Origin: CAITWF01 sp038231575
GTDB taxonomy: Bacteria > Verrucomicrobiota > Verrucomicrobiia > Opitutales > Opitutaceae
NCBI GenBank assembly: GCA_038231575.1
Contig: JBBRLB010000139.1
Span: 1-14,934, forward strand
Length of the DNA stretch: 14,934 nt
Reading direction: 5' to 3'
Shown here: one piece after another, positions 1-11,268 of the stretch
Layout of the letters: the number at the start of each line of letters is the position of its first letter
Position numbering within the stretch: the stretch's first letter is position 1
Translations under genes and position numbers: made by a program
Notes under the pieces: generated by a model
Told to the model about the DNA's origin: nothing
The model's input: only the letters and a program-made list of their open reading frames with translations
Database searches by the model: none

Positions 1-1
1 C

Positions 2-235
2 AATGTGCGGCTCGGCCGCACGCTCACGGCGGTCACCGCCGCAGTGGTGGGGGTGGTGTTGAACCTCGCGGTGTGGTTTGGACTGCACGTGTTTGTGCCG
101 GCACCGGGGGTGGTCGATGGGTTTGCGATCGCGGTCAGCGTGGCGGCGTTTAGCGCGATGCAGTTCTTCCGCGTGGGAATAATTCCGATCGTGTTCGCGA
201 GCGGGGCGCTCGGACTTGCGGGGAGTTTTTTGTAA
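2..235 (+). CDS. chrA: Chromate transporter ChrA, C-terminal end (5' part outside window)
   Basis: The reading frame is open from the left edge (first whole codon at base 2) to a TAA at 233-235, giving the last 77 residues of a membrane protein. A GTG at base 5 is probably internal. Two hydrophobic stretches are visible: one around TAAVVGVVLNLAVWFGLHVF and one around GFAIAVSVAAFSAMQFFRVG continuing into IIPIVFASGALGLAG. The phrase ITAAVVGVVLNLAVWF followed by a short hydrophobic C-terminus is typical of the second half of CHR-family (ChrA) transporters, which expel chromate from the cytoplasm. Full-length proteins are about 400 residues, so most of the gene, including the N-terminal signature, lies upstream. 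The stop codon sits inside the head of a REP-like repeat. Recognition is from remembered family sequence; other CHR-family substrates cannot be excluded. Confidence 0.82.
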   Translation, partial: NVRLGRTLTAVTAAVVGVVLNLAVWFGLHVFVPAPGVVDGFAIAVSVAAFSAMQFFRVGIIPIVFASGALGLAGSFL

Positions 236-298
236 GTCGGGGTTTATCCCCGACACTCGTCCGGTTTGGTGGACGCCGGGCGTAAAACCCGACCTACA
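231..298. repeat. Inverted pair of REP-like hairpin repeats between convergent gene ends
   Basis: Two 24-nt units face each other: 231-254 on the + strand and 298-275 on the - strand. They match at 19 of 24 positions without gaps. Each starts TGTA(A/G)GTCGGG and ends in a C-rich arm. The first forms a perfect 7-bp hairpin (GTCGGGG, loop TTTAT, CCCCGAC); the second forms a 6-bp stem with one G-T wobble. A 20-nt spacer (255-274) with its own GTCC/GGAC inverted arms separates them. The TAA of chrA (233-235) and the TAG of the amidohydrolase (296-294 on -) lie in the TGTAA/TGTAG heads. This is the layout of a bacterial interspersed mosaic element. The hairpins could also act as a bidirectional transcription stop or 3'-end stabiliser, but no T-tract follows either. 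Confidence 0.7.
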
Positions 299-1877
299 GT
301 TTCGTTTGAAGTTTCACCGTCCCGCCGGGGCGCGCGTCGGTGAGCTTGCGGTCGCGAATCACAGGCACGCCGTTGACGATCACGTCGCTGAAGCCGACCG
401 CGTAGTGATGCGGGTCGTCGTAGGTCGACGGATCGTTGACCGTCGCGGGATCGAAGACCACGAGGTCGGCGATGTAGCCGGGCTTGAGTTCGCCCCGCTC
501 GCCGAGCTTGAACGTCTTCGCGGGCAACGAGGTCATTTTGCGAACGGCGTCCTCGAGGGTGAGCACCTTGAGTTCGCGCACGTAGCGGCCGAGCACGCGG
601 GCGTTGTTGCCGTAACCGCGCGGGTGAGGGACCGCATTGCCAAATTCGCGAATGCCGGAGTCGGACGCGATCATCGTCAGCGGCTGAATCATAAATTTTT
701 GGAGATCTTTTTCGTTGATGCCGTGAAAGACGCCGGCCGCGCCACCGCGCGCCTCGATGTCGAGAATGGTTTGGATCTGGTCTTCGAGGGAGTCGGAGCC
801 GCGGAGAATTTTTGCGGCCTGCGGGATGGTTTTGCCGTTGAGCTTCGGGTCGGCCTTGAAGCTCGCGATCACGGCGTAGGTATAGTCGCCGCGTTTGCCA
901 CGCTCGATGAAGGATTTCATGTCGGCGATCATGCGCGCCTTTTGCGCCGGATCGGCGAGGCGCTCGCGGTAACGGGCCTTTCCGCCCTCGAGAAACTGCG
1001 CGTCGATTAAATTGTCGCCGATGCCGGTGCTCGACGCGGTGTAGGCGTATTCGTCCTCGGTGAGGCTGAGGCCACTGGCGCGCGCTTTGTCGAGATAGGC
1101 GATGATTTCATCGGCGCGGCCCCACGCGGTCGGGCCGGAAAGTTTGATATGGGAGATTTCGGCGGGCAGGTGCGCTTCCCGCGCCACCGTGATGACTTCG
1201 TCGATCGCCTCGAGGATGCGCGAATCCTCATGGCGCATATGGCTCGTGTAGATGCCACCGTGCGCGGACACGACCTTGGCGAGCTCGACGATTTCCGCCG
1301 TCTTCGTGAACGTGCCGGGGAGGTAAATCAGTCCCGTGCTCATCCCGACCGCGCCGTCCTTCATGCCGCGTTCGACCAGGTCCCGCATCTTCGTCATTTC
1401 CTCGGCGGTGGGCGGACGAGCGAAGCTGCCACCCATGACCTGAAAGCGCACCGAGCCCTGGCCGATGAGCGTGGCGAAGTTGAGGGCGATCTTCTTCTGC
1501 TCGATGGCGGCGAAGAACTCGCCGATGTTCGTCTTCGACGATCCGCAATTCCCCGCGACGATGAGCGTGACGCCCATCCGGAGAAAATTTTCCGCGACGG
1601 GCAAATCGAGAATTTCTTCCGAGTGCGTGTGCACATCGATAAACCCCGGCGCGACCACGTGGCCGGCCGCATCGATCTCGGTGCGGCCCTTGCCCTCAAA
1701 TTTTCCAAGGGCGGCGATGCGATCGCCGCGCACCGCAATGTCGCCATCGAGTGCGGGCGTGCCGGTGCCGTCGATGAGGCGGGCGTGCCGGATGACCAAA
1801 TCGAAATCCTGGGCGCGGAGAAAAGGGACGAAGAGGACGGATAGAGCGGATAGGACCGATGGAAGAAGGAGGCGCAT
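294..1877 (-). CDS. Secreted D-aminoacylase / N-acyl-D-amino-acid deacylase family amidohydrolase
   Basis: A 527-residue protein of the amidohydrolase superfamily, D-aminoacylase branch (COG3653-like), which hydrolyses N-acyl-D-amino acids or related amides to the free amino acid. Residues 1-22 form a signal peptide (hydrophobic core, LRA before QDF), so it probably acts in the periplasm or outside. Visible metal and active-site motifs are HTH at 83-85, GNCG with Cys111, TSHMRHE with His213, EISHIKLSG with His243, and ASDSG with Asp406. The 30-residue His213-His243 spacing equals that of the Zn-binding His pair in Alcaligenes D-aminoacylase, and the family phrase STGLIY is at 180-185. The C-terminus (ELKPGYIADLVVFDP, then VIVNGVPVI) returns to the small beta domain. 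ATG at 1877 is chosen because the signal peptide starts there; no Shine-Dalgarno is visible. The nifJ terminator lies only about 28 nt upstream. The stop codon is inside a REP-like repeat. Acyl and amino-acid specificity cannot be read from the sequence. Confidence 0.88.
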   Translation of the reverse strand: MRLLLPSVLSALSVLFVPFLRAQDFDLVIRHARLIDGTGTPALDGDIAVRGDRIAALGKFEGKGRTEIDAAGHVVAPGFIDVHTHSEEILDLPVAENFLRMGVTLIVAGNCGSSKTNIGEFFAAIEQKKIALNFATLIGQGSVRFQVMGGSFARPPTAEEMTKMRDLVERGMKDGAVGMSTGLIYLPGTFTKTAEIVELAKVVSAHGGIYTSHMRHEDSRILEAIDEVITVAREAHLPAEISHIKLSGPTAWGRADEIIAYLDKARASGLSLTEDEYAYTASSTGIGDNLIDAQFLEGGKARYRERLADPAQKARMIADMKSFIERGKRGDYTYAVIASFKADPKLNGKTIPQAAKILRGSDSLEDQIQTILDIEARGGAAGVFHGINEKDLQKFMIQPLTMIASDSGIREFGNAVPHPRGYGNNARVLGRYVRELKVLTLEDAVRKMTSLPAKTFKLGERGELKPGYIADLVVFDPATVNDPSTYDDPHHYAVGFSDVIVNGVPVIRDRKLTDARPGGTVKLQTKL

Positions 1878-1904
1878 GGGAAGATGAGAACGTGGATCCT
1901 TCGG

Positions 1905-1944
1905 GCGAAAAAGAAAAGGGCGGGCTTTTTAGGCCCGCCCTTTC
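1905..1944 (-). terminator. Intrinsic terminator of nifJ
   Basis: On the - strand an 11-bp perfect stem (AAAGGGCGGGC at 1943-1933 paired with 1925-1915, 7-nt loop) is followed by a T-rich run (TTTTCTTTTT across 1917-1908). It starts 22 nt past the nifJ stop codon. The stem is also symmetric on the + strand, but no T-tract useful to a + strand gene follows, and no + strand gene is upstream. Confidence 0.88.
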
Positions 1945-1965
1945 GTTTGGTTGGTGTGACCAATC

Positions 1966-6717
<4,752 letters not shown>

Positions 6718-6769
6718 GGGGCGGAGACTTTTTGGACTGTTGGGTAACTAACGCGGGTGGGGGGACCCG

Positions 6770-6785
6770 TTGCGCGCGAGCGCAA
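6770..6785. promoter_or_regulatory. Palindrome in the nifJ / hydrolase divergent intergenic region
   Basis: The 185-nt divergent region 6718-6902 must hold promoters for both nifJ (-) and the hydrolase (+). It contains a perfect inverted repeat TTGCGC-GCGA-GCGCAA, centred 61 nt upstream of the nifJ start. A TTGACG at 6868-6873 could be a -35 box for the + gene, but no convincing -10 follows at the right distance. A regulatory role is inferred only from position and symmetry; in such GC-rich sequence a 6-bp arm can arise by chance. Confidence 0.25.
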
Positions 6786-6902
6786 GAAAACTGATGGCGG
6801 CTTTCCGCGCGGATTCAAAGGGAAAAGCGCCTGCGCTGTGTAACAAACGAGTCGAACGCGCATCACGTTGACGCATCGTGGGCGTCGAGCACTTTTCGCC
6901 TC

Positions 6903-7643
6903 GTGCACGACAAACCTGAATGGCTGCAGCGTGTGATTCCGATCCGTGGGGCGTTCGGGTTGTGCCATTTGCTCGTCGAACCCGATCGGCGCGGCGCGAT
7001 CTTGATCGATACGGGATTCGTCGGGGAGCGCGGGCAGATCCGCCGGGCGCTGCATCGACTCGGGCTGGGGCCACACGATGTCCGCGCGATTCTCCTGACG
7101 CATGGACATCTCGATCACGTGGGGAATCTCGCGTGGGCAAAAGCGTGGACGGGTGCTCCGATCTACGCGCACCCAGCGGAGCAGGCGCACATCGACGGAA
7201 ATTATCCTTACACCGGCGTGGCGCGCGTGTGCGGCTGGCTCGAGCGCGCGGGGCGCTTCGTGCTGCGCAACGGTGCGCCGGCCAACATCGACGTGGCGAT
7301 CGTAGACGGCGACGAGCTGCCGTTTTGGGGCGGGCTGCGTGTCGTGCATTTACCGGGGCACACCCTCGGGCACTGCGGATTTTTCAGCGCGCCGCACAGC
7401 GTGCTGTTTTGTGGTGACTTGATCGCGTGCTATCGCCCGTCGGCGGGATTGCCACCGGCGATCTTTAATAGCGCCCCGGAGCTGCTGCCGGCGACCGTCG
7501 ACAAAGCGCGGCGGCTCGACCCGCGCTTCATCGTGCCCGCGCATTACTTCACGCTCGACCCGGCGAAGCACCGGCAGCGGTTCGATCGGTTGCTGGCGCG
7601 GATCGAACAGCGGCGCGCGGAGCGGACGCGAGCGGTGGTCTGA
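6903..7643 (+). CDS. Metallo-beta-lactamase-fold hydrolase (glyoxalase II-like)
   Basis: A 246-residue soluble protein with the full metallo-beta-lactamase ligand set: THGHLDH at 66-72 (His67, His69, Asp71, His72), PGHTLGH with His153, CGD with Asp172, and PAH with His214. The early ILIDTGF (33-39) is the usual beta-strand/DTG motif. This set predicts a dinuclear metal site that hydrolyses thioesters, esters or lactones; the sequence does not identify the substrate. No signal peptide is seen, so it is cytoplasmic. The start is a GTG at 6903; no in-frame ATG lies nearby and no Shine-Dalgarno is visible. It diverges from nifJ across 185 nt and converges on the histidine kinase across 78 nt that contain a REP-like hairpin. 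Divergent placement beside nifJ may mean shared control, but does not show a shared pathway. Confidence 0.85.
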   Translation: MHDKPEWLQRVIPIRGAFGLCHLLVEPDRRGAILIDTGFVGERGQIRRALHRLGLGPHDVRAILLTHGHLDHVGNLAWAKAWTGAPIYAHPAEQAHIDGNYPYTGVARVCGWLERAGRFVLRNGAPANIDVAIVDGDELPFWGGLRVVHLPGHTLGHCGFFSAPHSVLFCGDLIACYRPSAGLPPAIFNSAPELLPATVDKARRLDPRFIVPAHYFTLDPAKHRQRFDRLLARIEQRRAERTRAVV

Positions 7644-7647
7644 AGCA

Positions 7648-7668
7648 GGTCAGGTCTTTGACCTGATC
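7648..7668 (+). repeat. REP-like hairpin after the hydrolase gene
   Basis: Starting 4 nt after the hydrolase TGA, GGTCAGGTC pairs with GACCTGATC around a TTT loop: 9 bp with one G-T wobble. The design (GGTC, G-rich arm, T-rich loop, C-rich arm, just after a stop codon) resembles the units at 231-298, though base identity is lower. It lies between two convergent genes and could serve both as a 3'-end structure. No T-tract follows, so it is not a classical intrinsic terminator. Confidence 0.5.
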
Positions 7669-7721
7669 CGCCGTGAACTCTGAGGTGGAATGGCCAGTTC
7701 GGAGACCGGGCCGCCTCTCAA

Positions 7722-10700
7722 TCATCGCATGGCCTGCAGGCTCTTCGCGATTTCGCGGGCGAGTTCGTCGCGCTTGACCGGCTTGGCCAGCACGGCGCGC
7801 GCGAGGCCGCGATCGAGGATGCGCTGCCGCGCGTTTTCGAGATAGCCGCTCGCGACGATGATCGGCAGGTCGGGCCGGATTTGCGCAAGGTGCCCGATCA
7901 ACTCCTCGCCGTTCATGCCGGGCATCGCGAGATCGGAGATGACGAGATCGTAGCTCGACGGTGCGGCGGCGAAACGCGCCAGCGCCTCCTCGGGCCGCAC
8001 GCAGCGGCTGACGCTGTAGCCGAGGCTCTCGGTGATTTTTTCCAGCGCGAAACCGCTTACCGCATCGTCATCGACTACGAGGATGCGTTCCCCATGGCCG
8101 CGCGGGATTTCCAGCGGCGCGGTGGGCGGCGGCGCGGGTTCGTCGGCGACGGCGGGGAAATACAGCTCGAAGGTCGAGCCCTGGCCCACGACGCTCTGCA
8201 CGAGGACGGCGCCGTCGTGGGACTTCACGATGCCGTGCACCACCGCGAGCCCGAGACCCGTGCCTTTGCCGGTGTCCTTTGTGGTGAAGAACGGCTCGAA
8301 AATGTGCTCGAGCGTCGCGGCGTCCATCCCACTGCCGGTGTCCTTCACGCTCAGGCGGGCGCAGGGGCCAGCGCGCAAATCCGGGTGCGCGGCGGCTTGC
8401 GCGGCGGTGACGGTCCAAGGCTCGAGCGTGATGACGATGCGGCCGGTCTCCGCCGGCATTGCGTGCCACGCGTTGGTGCAGAGGTTGAGGACGGTCTGGT
8501 GAATCTGCGTCGCGTCGGCGAGCACCGGCGGAGTGTCGGCGGAGATGTGGGAATCGAGCTCGACGTTCGCCGGCAGGGTGGCGCGCAGCAGGCGCATGGC
8601 CTCGGCGACGACGGTGTGGAGGCGCAGCGGAATGCGTTCGCCCTCCTTCTTGCGGCTGAACGTGAGGATCTGCCGCACGAGTTCGCGCGCGCGCTGCGAC
8701 GACGCGGCGATCCGATCGAGCCAGCCGTGCACCGAGTGACCCTCGGGCAGCTCGAGCCGCGCCAGATCAACGAACCCGAACGTGCCGTTGAGAATATTAT
8801 TGAAGTCATGGGCAATGCCGCCGGCGAGCGTGCCGAGCGACTCCATTTTCCGGCCTTGGCGCGCCTGCTCCTCGATTTTTTTCCGCTCCTCCTCCGCGCG
8901 TTTGAGATTCGACACATCGGTGATCGTGCCGACGTAGCCGGCGAGTTTGCCATCGGCGTGAAAATGCGCGCGCGACTGGCCGACGAGCCACGTCACCGTG
9001 CCGTCGGGTTTCACAAAACGAAATTCCGCGGCCGACGATTCGCCCTCCCGCACCGCCTCGGTCCACGCCGCGGCGACCTGCGCGCGATCGTCGGGGTGCA
9101 GCGCGGTGATCCAGCCCTCGCCCTGCGCCTGCTCGGCGTCCAGGCCGGCGATTTCGCACCAGCGTCGATTCACAAACGTGCAGCCGCCGGACGGATCGGA
9201 GCTGAAAATGCCCACGGGCGAAACTTCCGCGAGCACGCGGAAGCGCTCCTCGCTCTCGCGCAACGCGGCCTCGGCCTTGCGGCGCTTCGTGATGTCGCGA
9301 AAACTCCAGACGCGTCCGGCGGGGCGGTTCGCGAGGATTTGCGGCCGCGAGTAGCGCTCGAATACGCGGCCATCCTTGCAGCGCAGCACGTCGAAGACCG
9401 ACGCTTCCGAGCGGACATAAACCTCGCGCACGCTTGCGAGAAATTTTTCCGGCCGGGCGAGCTGATCGAGGATGGCGCGCAGGATTTTTTCCTCGCCGAG
9501 TGCCTCGAGGTGGTCGGCCTCGAGCTGCCACATCTCGGCGAAATTCTTGTTGAACGTCTCGATGCGGCCCGCGGCGTTGACGACGAGAATACCGTCGGCC
9601 GTCGACTCGAGCGTCGCCCGCGTCAGCGCCAGCGAACGATCGCGGGCGGCCTCGGACTGCTTGCGGGCGGTGATGTCCTGCAGGAGATTCAGGCTGTAAA
9701 GCCGGCCGCCGATGGTGACGAGCGAGCCACTGTAAAGCACTGTGAAAACCTCGCCGTTCTTGCGGCGCATCTCGGCCTCAAACCCGCTTACCGATTTTTC
9801 GCTCCGCAGTTGCTGGAGGTAGCGGTCGCGGACGCTGGGGTCGACCCACAGGCCGAGTTCGATGGAAGTGCGGCCGATCGATTCCTCCCGCGTGTAGCCG
9901 AACGTTTCAAACGCCGCCGCGTTTAGCTCGACAATCTGGCCTTCCGGCACTGACAGGAGAGCGATGACGATCGGGCTCTTGTCGAACACGCCACGGAAGC
10001 GCTCCTCGTTTTCGCGCAGCGCCGCGGTGCGGAGTGCCGCGTCGCGCACGGCCTCTTCGTGCAGACTCGCGTTCTCGAGCACCAGCGCGGCCATTTGGGC
10101 GAGCAGTTTGCCGGCGCGCTGATCGTCGGCCGTGAAGGGCTGGCCGGGCTGATCGCGCGCGAGCCCGAGCACGCCGACACACTCCGCGCCGCGCACAATC
10201 GGGAAGACCGCCGCGGACTCGACGCCGCTCACGCTGTAAACCTTCCGGCTGTCGGGATGCGCGCTGTAACACTCCGCGACCACGGGGCTGCGCGTTTCGA
10301 CGGCACGCCACGAGAGCGCGGGCTCGCCGCGTTGCACGCGATCGCCGAGCAGATAATCGCGGCCCTTCGAAAACGCGCGCACGACCAGCGCGTCGCCCTC
10401 GAGCAGCGAGATTTCCACGTGCGGGGCATGGAGCAAAATCGCCGCCCGCTCGGCGAGCGCCTGCAGCAGCTCGGTGATGTTGCGCCGCCCGAGCAGCTCG
10501 AGCGTGGTCTGGTTCAGCGCCGCGAGAAACTCCACCTGCCGCTGCACTGCCTCCTTGTCGCGGTGGTGCTCAGTCACATCCACGATGACACCGTCCCAAA
10601 CGACATCGCCGTCCGGCAGTTCGCGCGGCTGGGTGCGGATGCTGATCCAGCGCTTGGTGCCGTCGGCCGCGCGGATGCGCACATCATGAAACAACCGCGT

Positions 10701-11006
10701 GAGATCGCGGCGCGAACGCTCGCCGGCCTCCGCGATGCCCGGCTCGTCCTCGGGCAGGATGCGCGCCGTCAGCCATTCGACGTCGACGGGCAGCGAAGCC
10801 GGACGCTCGCCGAAGATTCTTTCCGCACCGACCCCGAGATAAGTCAGCATCCGCTCGCCACCCGCGGTGACGGTGTATTGATAGACGACGCCTTCCGGAA
10901 AAGTCTCCGTGAGAAACTGCAACTGGCGATTGTGGTGGCGGACCGCGGTCGCCGCGCCGCTCTTCGCCGATGCCGCATCGCCCGGAAATGGAGTCGACGA
11001 ACTCAT
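7722..11006 (-). CDS. Cytoplasmic hybrid histidine kinase, PAS-GAF-PAS-PAS-PAS-HisKA-HATPase-REC
   Basis: A 1094-residue sensor with no signal peptide or membrane segment. PAS 1 is about 28-150 (ending VIVDVTEHH), a GAF domain about 158-315, PAS 2 about 332-450 (QDITARK), PAS 3 about 460-577 (RDITKRRKAEAAL), and PAS 4 about 584-705 (TITDVSNLKRAEEE). The HisKA domain has GGIAHDFNNIL with phospho-acceptor His733. The ATPase domain has the N box around Asn845, DTGSGMD (889-895), FEPFFTTK (903-910) and GKGTGLGL (913-920). A Pro-rich linker (959-966) leads to a receiver with DDD at 979-981, phospho-acceptor Asp1025 (SDLAMPG), Ser1053 and Lys1075. All catalytic residues are present, so the phosphotransfer core looks functional. 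Signals are probably cytoplasmic (redox, ligand or light); no Cys-rich haem or Fe-S motif identifies one. No output regulator or Hpt gene is adjacent, so it is an orphan. ATG at 11006 lacks a Shine-Dalgarno. Confidence 0.95.
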   Translation of the reverse strand: MSSSTPFPGDAASAKSGAATAVRHHNRQLQFLTETFPEGVVYQYTVTAGGERMLTYLGVGAERIFGERPASLPVDVEWLTARILPEDEPGIAEAGERSRRDLTRLFHDVRIRAADGTKRWISIRTQPRELPDGDVVWDGVIVDVTEHHRDKEAVQRQVEFLAALNQTTLELLGRRNITELLQALAERAAILLHAPHVEISLLEGDALVVRAFSKGRDYLLGDRVQRGEPALSWRAVETRSPVVAECYSAHPDSRKVYSVSGVESAAVFPIVRGAECVGVLGLARDQPGQPFTADDQRAGKLLAQMAALVLENASLHEEAVRDAALRTAALRENEERFRGVFDKSPIVIALLSVPEGQIVELNAAAFETFGYTREESIGRTSIELGLWVDPSVRDRYLQQLRSEKSVSGFEAEMRRKNGEVFTVLYSGSLVTIGGRLYSLNLLQDITARKQSEAARDRSLALTRATLESTADGILVVNAAGRIETFNKNFAEMWQLEADHLEALGEEKILRAILDQLARPEKFLASVREVYVRSEASVFDVLRCKDGRVFERYSRPQILANRPAGRVWSFRDITKRRKAEAALRESEERFRVLAEVSPVGIFSSDPSGGCTFVNRRWCEIAGLDAEQAQGEGWITALHPDDRAQVAAAWTEAVREGESSAAEFRFVKPDGTVTWLVGQSRAHFHADGKLAGYVGTITDVSNLKRAEEERKKIEEQARQGRKMESLGTLAGGIAHDFNNILNGTFGFVDLARLELPEGHSVHGWLDRIAASSQRARELVRQILTFSRKKEGERIPLRLHTVVAEAMRLLRATLPANVELDSHISADTPPVLADATQIHQTVLNLCTNAWHAMPAETGRIVITLEPWTVTAAQAAAHPDLRAGPCARLSVKDTGSGMDAATLEHIFEPFFTTKDTGKGTGLGLAVVHGIVKSHDGAVLVQSVVGQGSTFELYFPAVADEPAPPPTAPLEIPRGHGERILVVDDDAVSGFALEKITESLGYSVSRCVRPEEALARFAAAPSSYDLVISDLAMPGMNGEELIGHLAQIRPDLPIIVASGYLENARQRILDRGLARAVLAKPVKRDELAREIAKSLQAMR

Positions 11007-11195
11007 CGGATCAACGCGCGGCGCGCGGTGCGTCGGGCAGACAATTCTCGGGCTGGACGATTTCCATGAAGCGAAGGGACGGGCGCAGCGTAGGGAACGC
11101 CACCGCCGTGGGAAGCCCGAATGAACCCCTTTTCGACGGCAGCGTCCGGCAAGAGCGGTGCAACGTCGTCGGCATCCTCGGGGTCCGCAGGTGAC

Positions 11196-11219
11196 GGCGG
11201 ACGTAAAAACCCGCCCACA
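11196..11219 (-). repeat. REP-like unit next to the S46 peptidase terminator
   Basis: Read on the - strand from 11219, this 24-mer matches the unit at 298-275 at 18 of 24 positions without gaps (TGT, GG, GGG, TTTTACG, CC, G and C shared). Its arms pair GGCGGG with TCCGCC (one G-T). The similarity continues past the hairpin: both copies run into CGTC(C)ACC and then GGAC and GAG with small gaps. That makes common descent more likely than chance. The T-run of the peptidase terminator reads directly into it. Confidence 0.6.
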
Positions 11220-11238
11220 AAAAAGGCCGGTCTGACGA
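11212..11238 (+). repeat. Direct near-repeat flanking the peptidase gene, downstream copy
   Basis: This 27-nt stretch, one arm and the T-tract of the peptidase terminator, recurs in the same orientation at 13412-13438 with 23 of 27 identical bases. The shared parts are CGCCCA at the left, a run of A, and an exact 12-mer CCGGTCTGACGA at the right, at identical spacing. Confidence 0.6.
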
Positions 11239-11245
11239 CCGGCCT
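11219..11245 (-). terminator. Intrinsic terminator of the S46 peptidase gene
   Basis: On the - strand a 9-bp perfect stem, AGGCCGGTC paired with GACCGGCCT around a 4-nt GTCA loop, is followed by six T residues (11224-11219). It begins 23 nt beyond the peptidase TAA. Confidence 0.9.
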
Positions 11246-11268
11246 GGTAAGAGAGAGCGGACCGACGT

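Larger units (their letters stand above)
11007..11268. other. Intergenic region, kinase upstream / peptidase downstream
   Basis: These 262 nt lie between the kinase start and the peptidase stop, both on the - strand. The left end (from the peptidase side) holds its terminator (11219-11245) and a REP-like unit (11196-11219). The rest, 11007-11195, must contain the kinase promoter, but I see no convincing -35/-10 pair. Short open frames of about 70 codons occur on both strands without domain-like composition or a start signal, and I do not call them genes. Confidence 0.6.

Noticed and set aside
216..1844. + strand open frames of 264 and 231 codons opposite the amidohydrolase
   Set aside because: They are antisense to a gene with all catalytic motifs, and no family pattern is visible in them.
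7881..9926. 681-codon + strand open frame opposite the histidine kinase
   Set aside because: It is antisense to an intact multi-domain kinase, with low-complexity Arg/Ala/Gly-rich composition and no recognisable motif.
11003..11220. Short open frames of about 70 codons upstream of the kinase
   Set aside because: They overlap the REP-like unit, lack a start signal and have no recognisable sequence.
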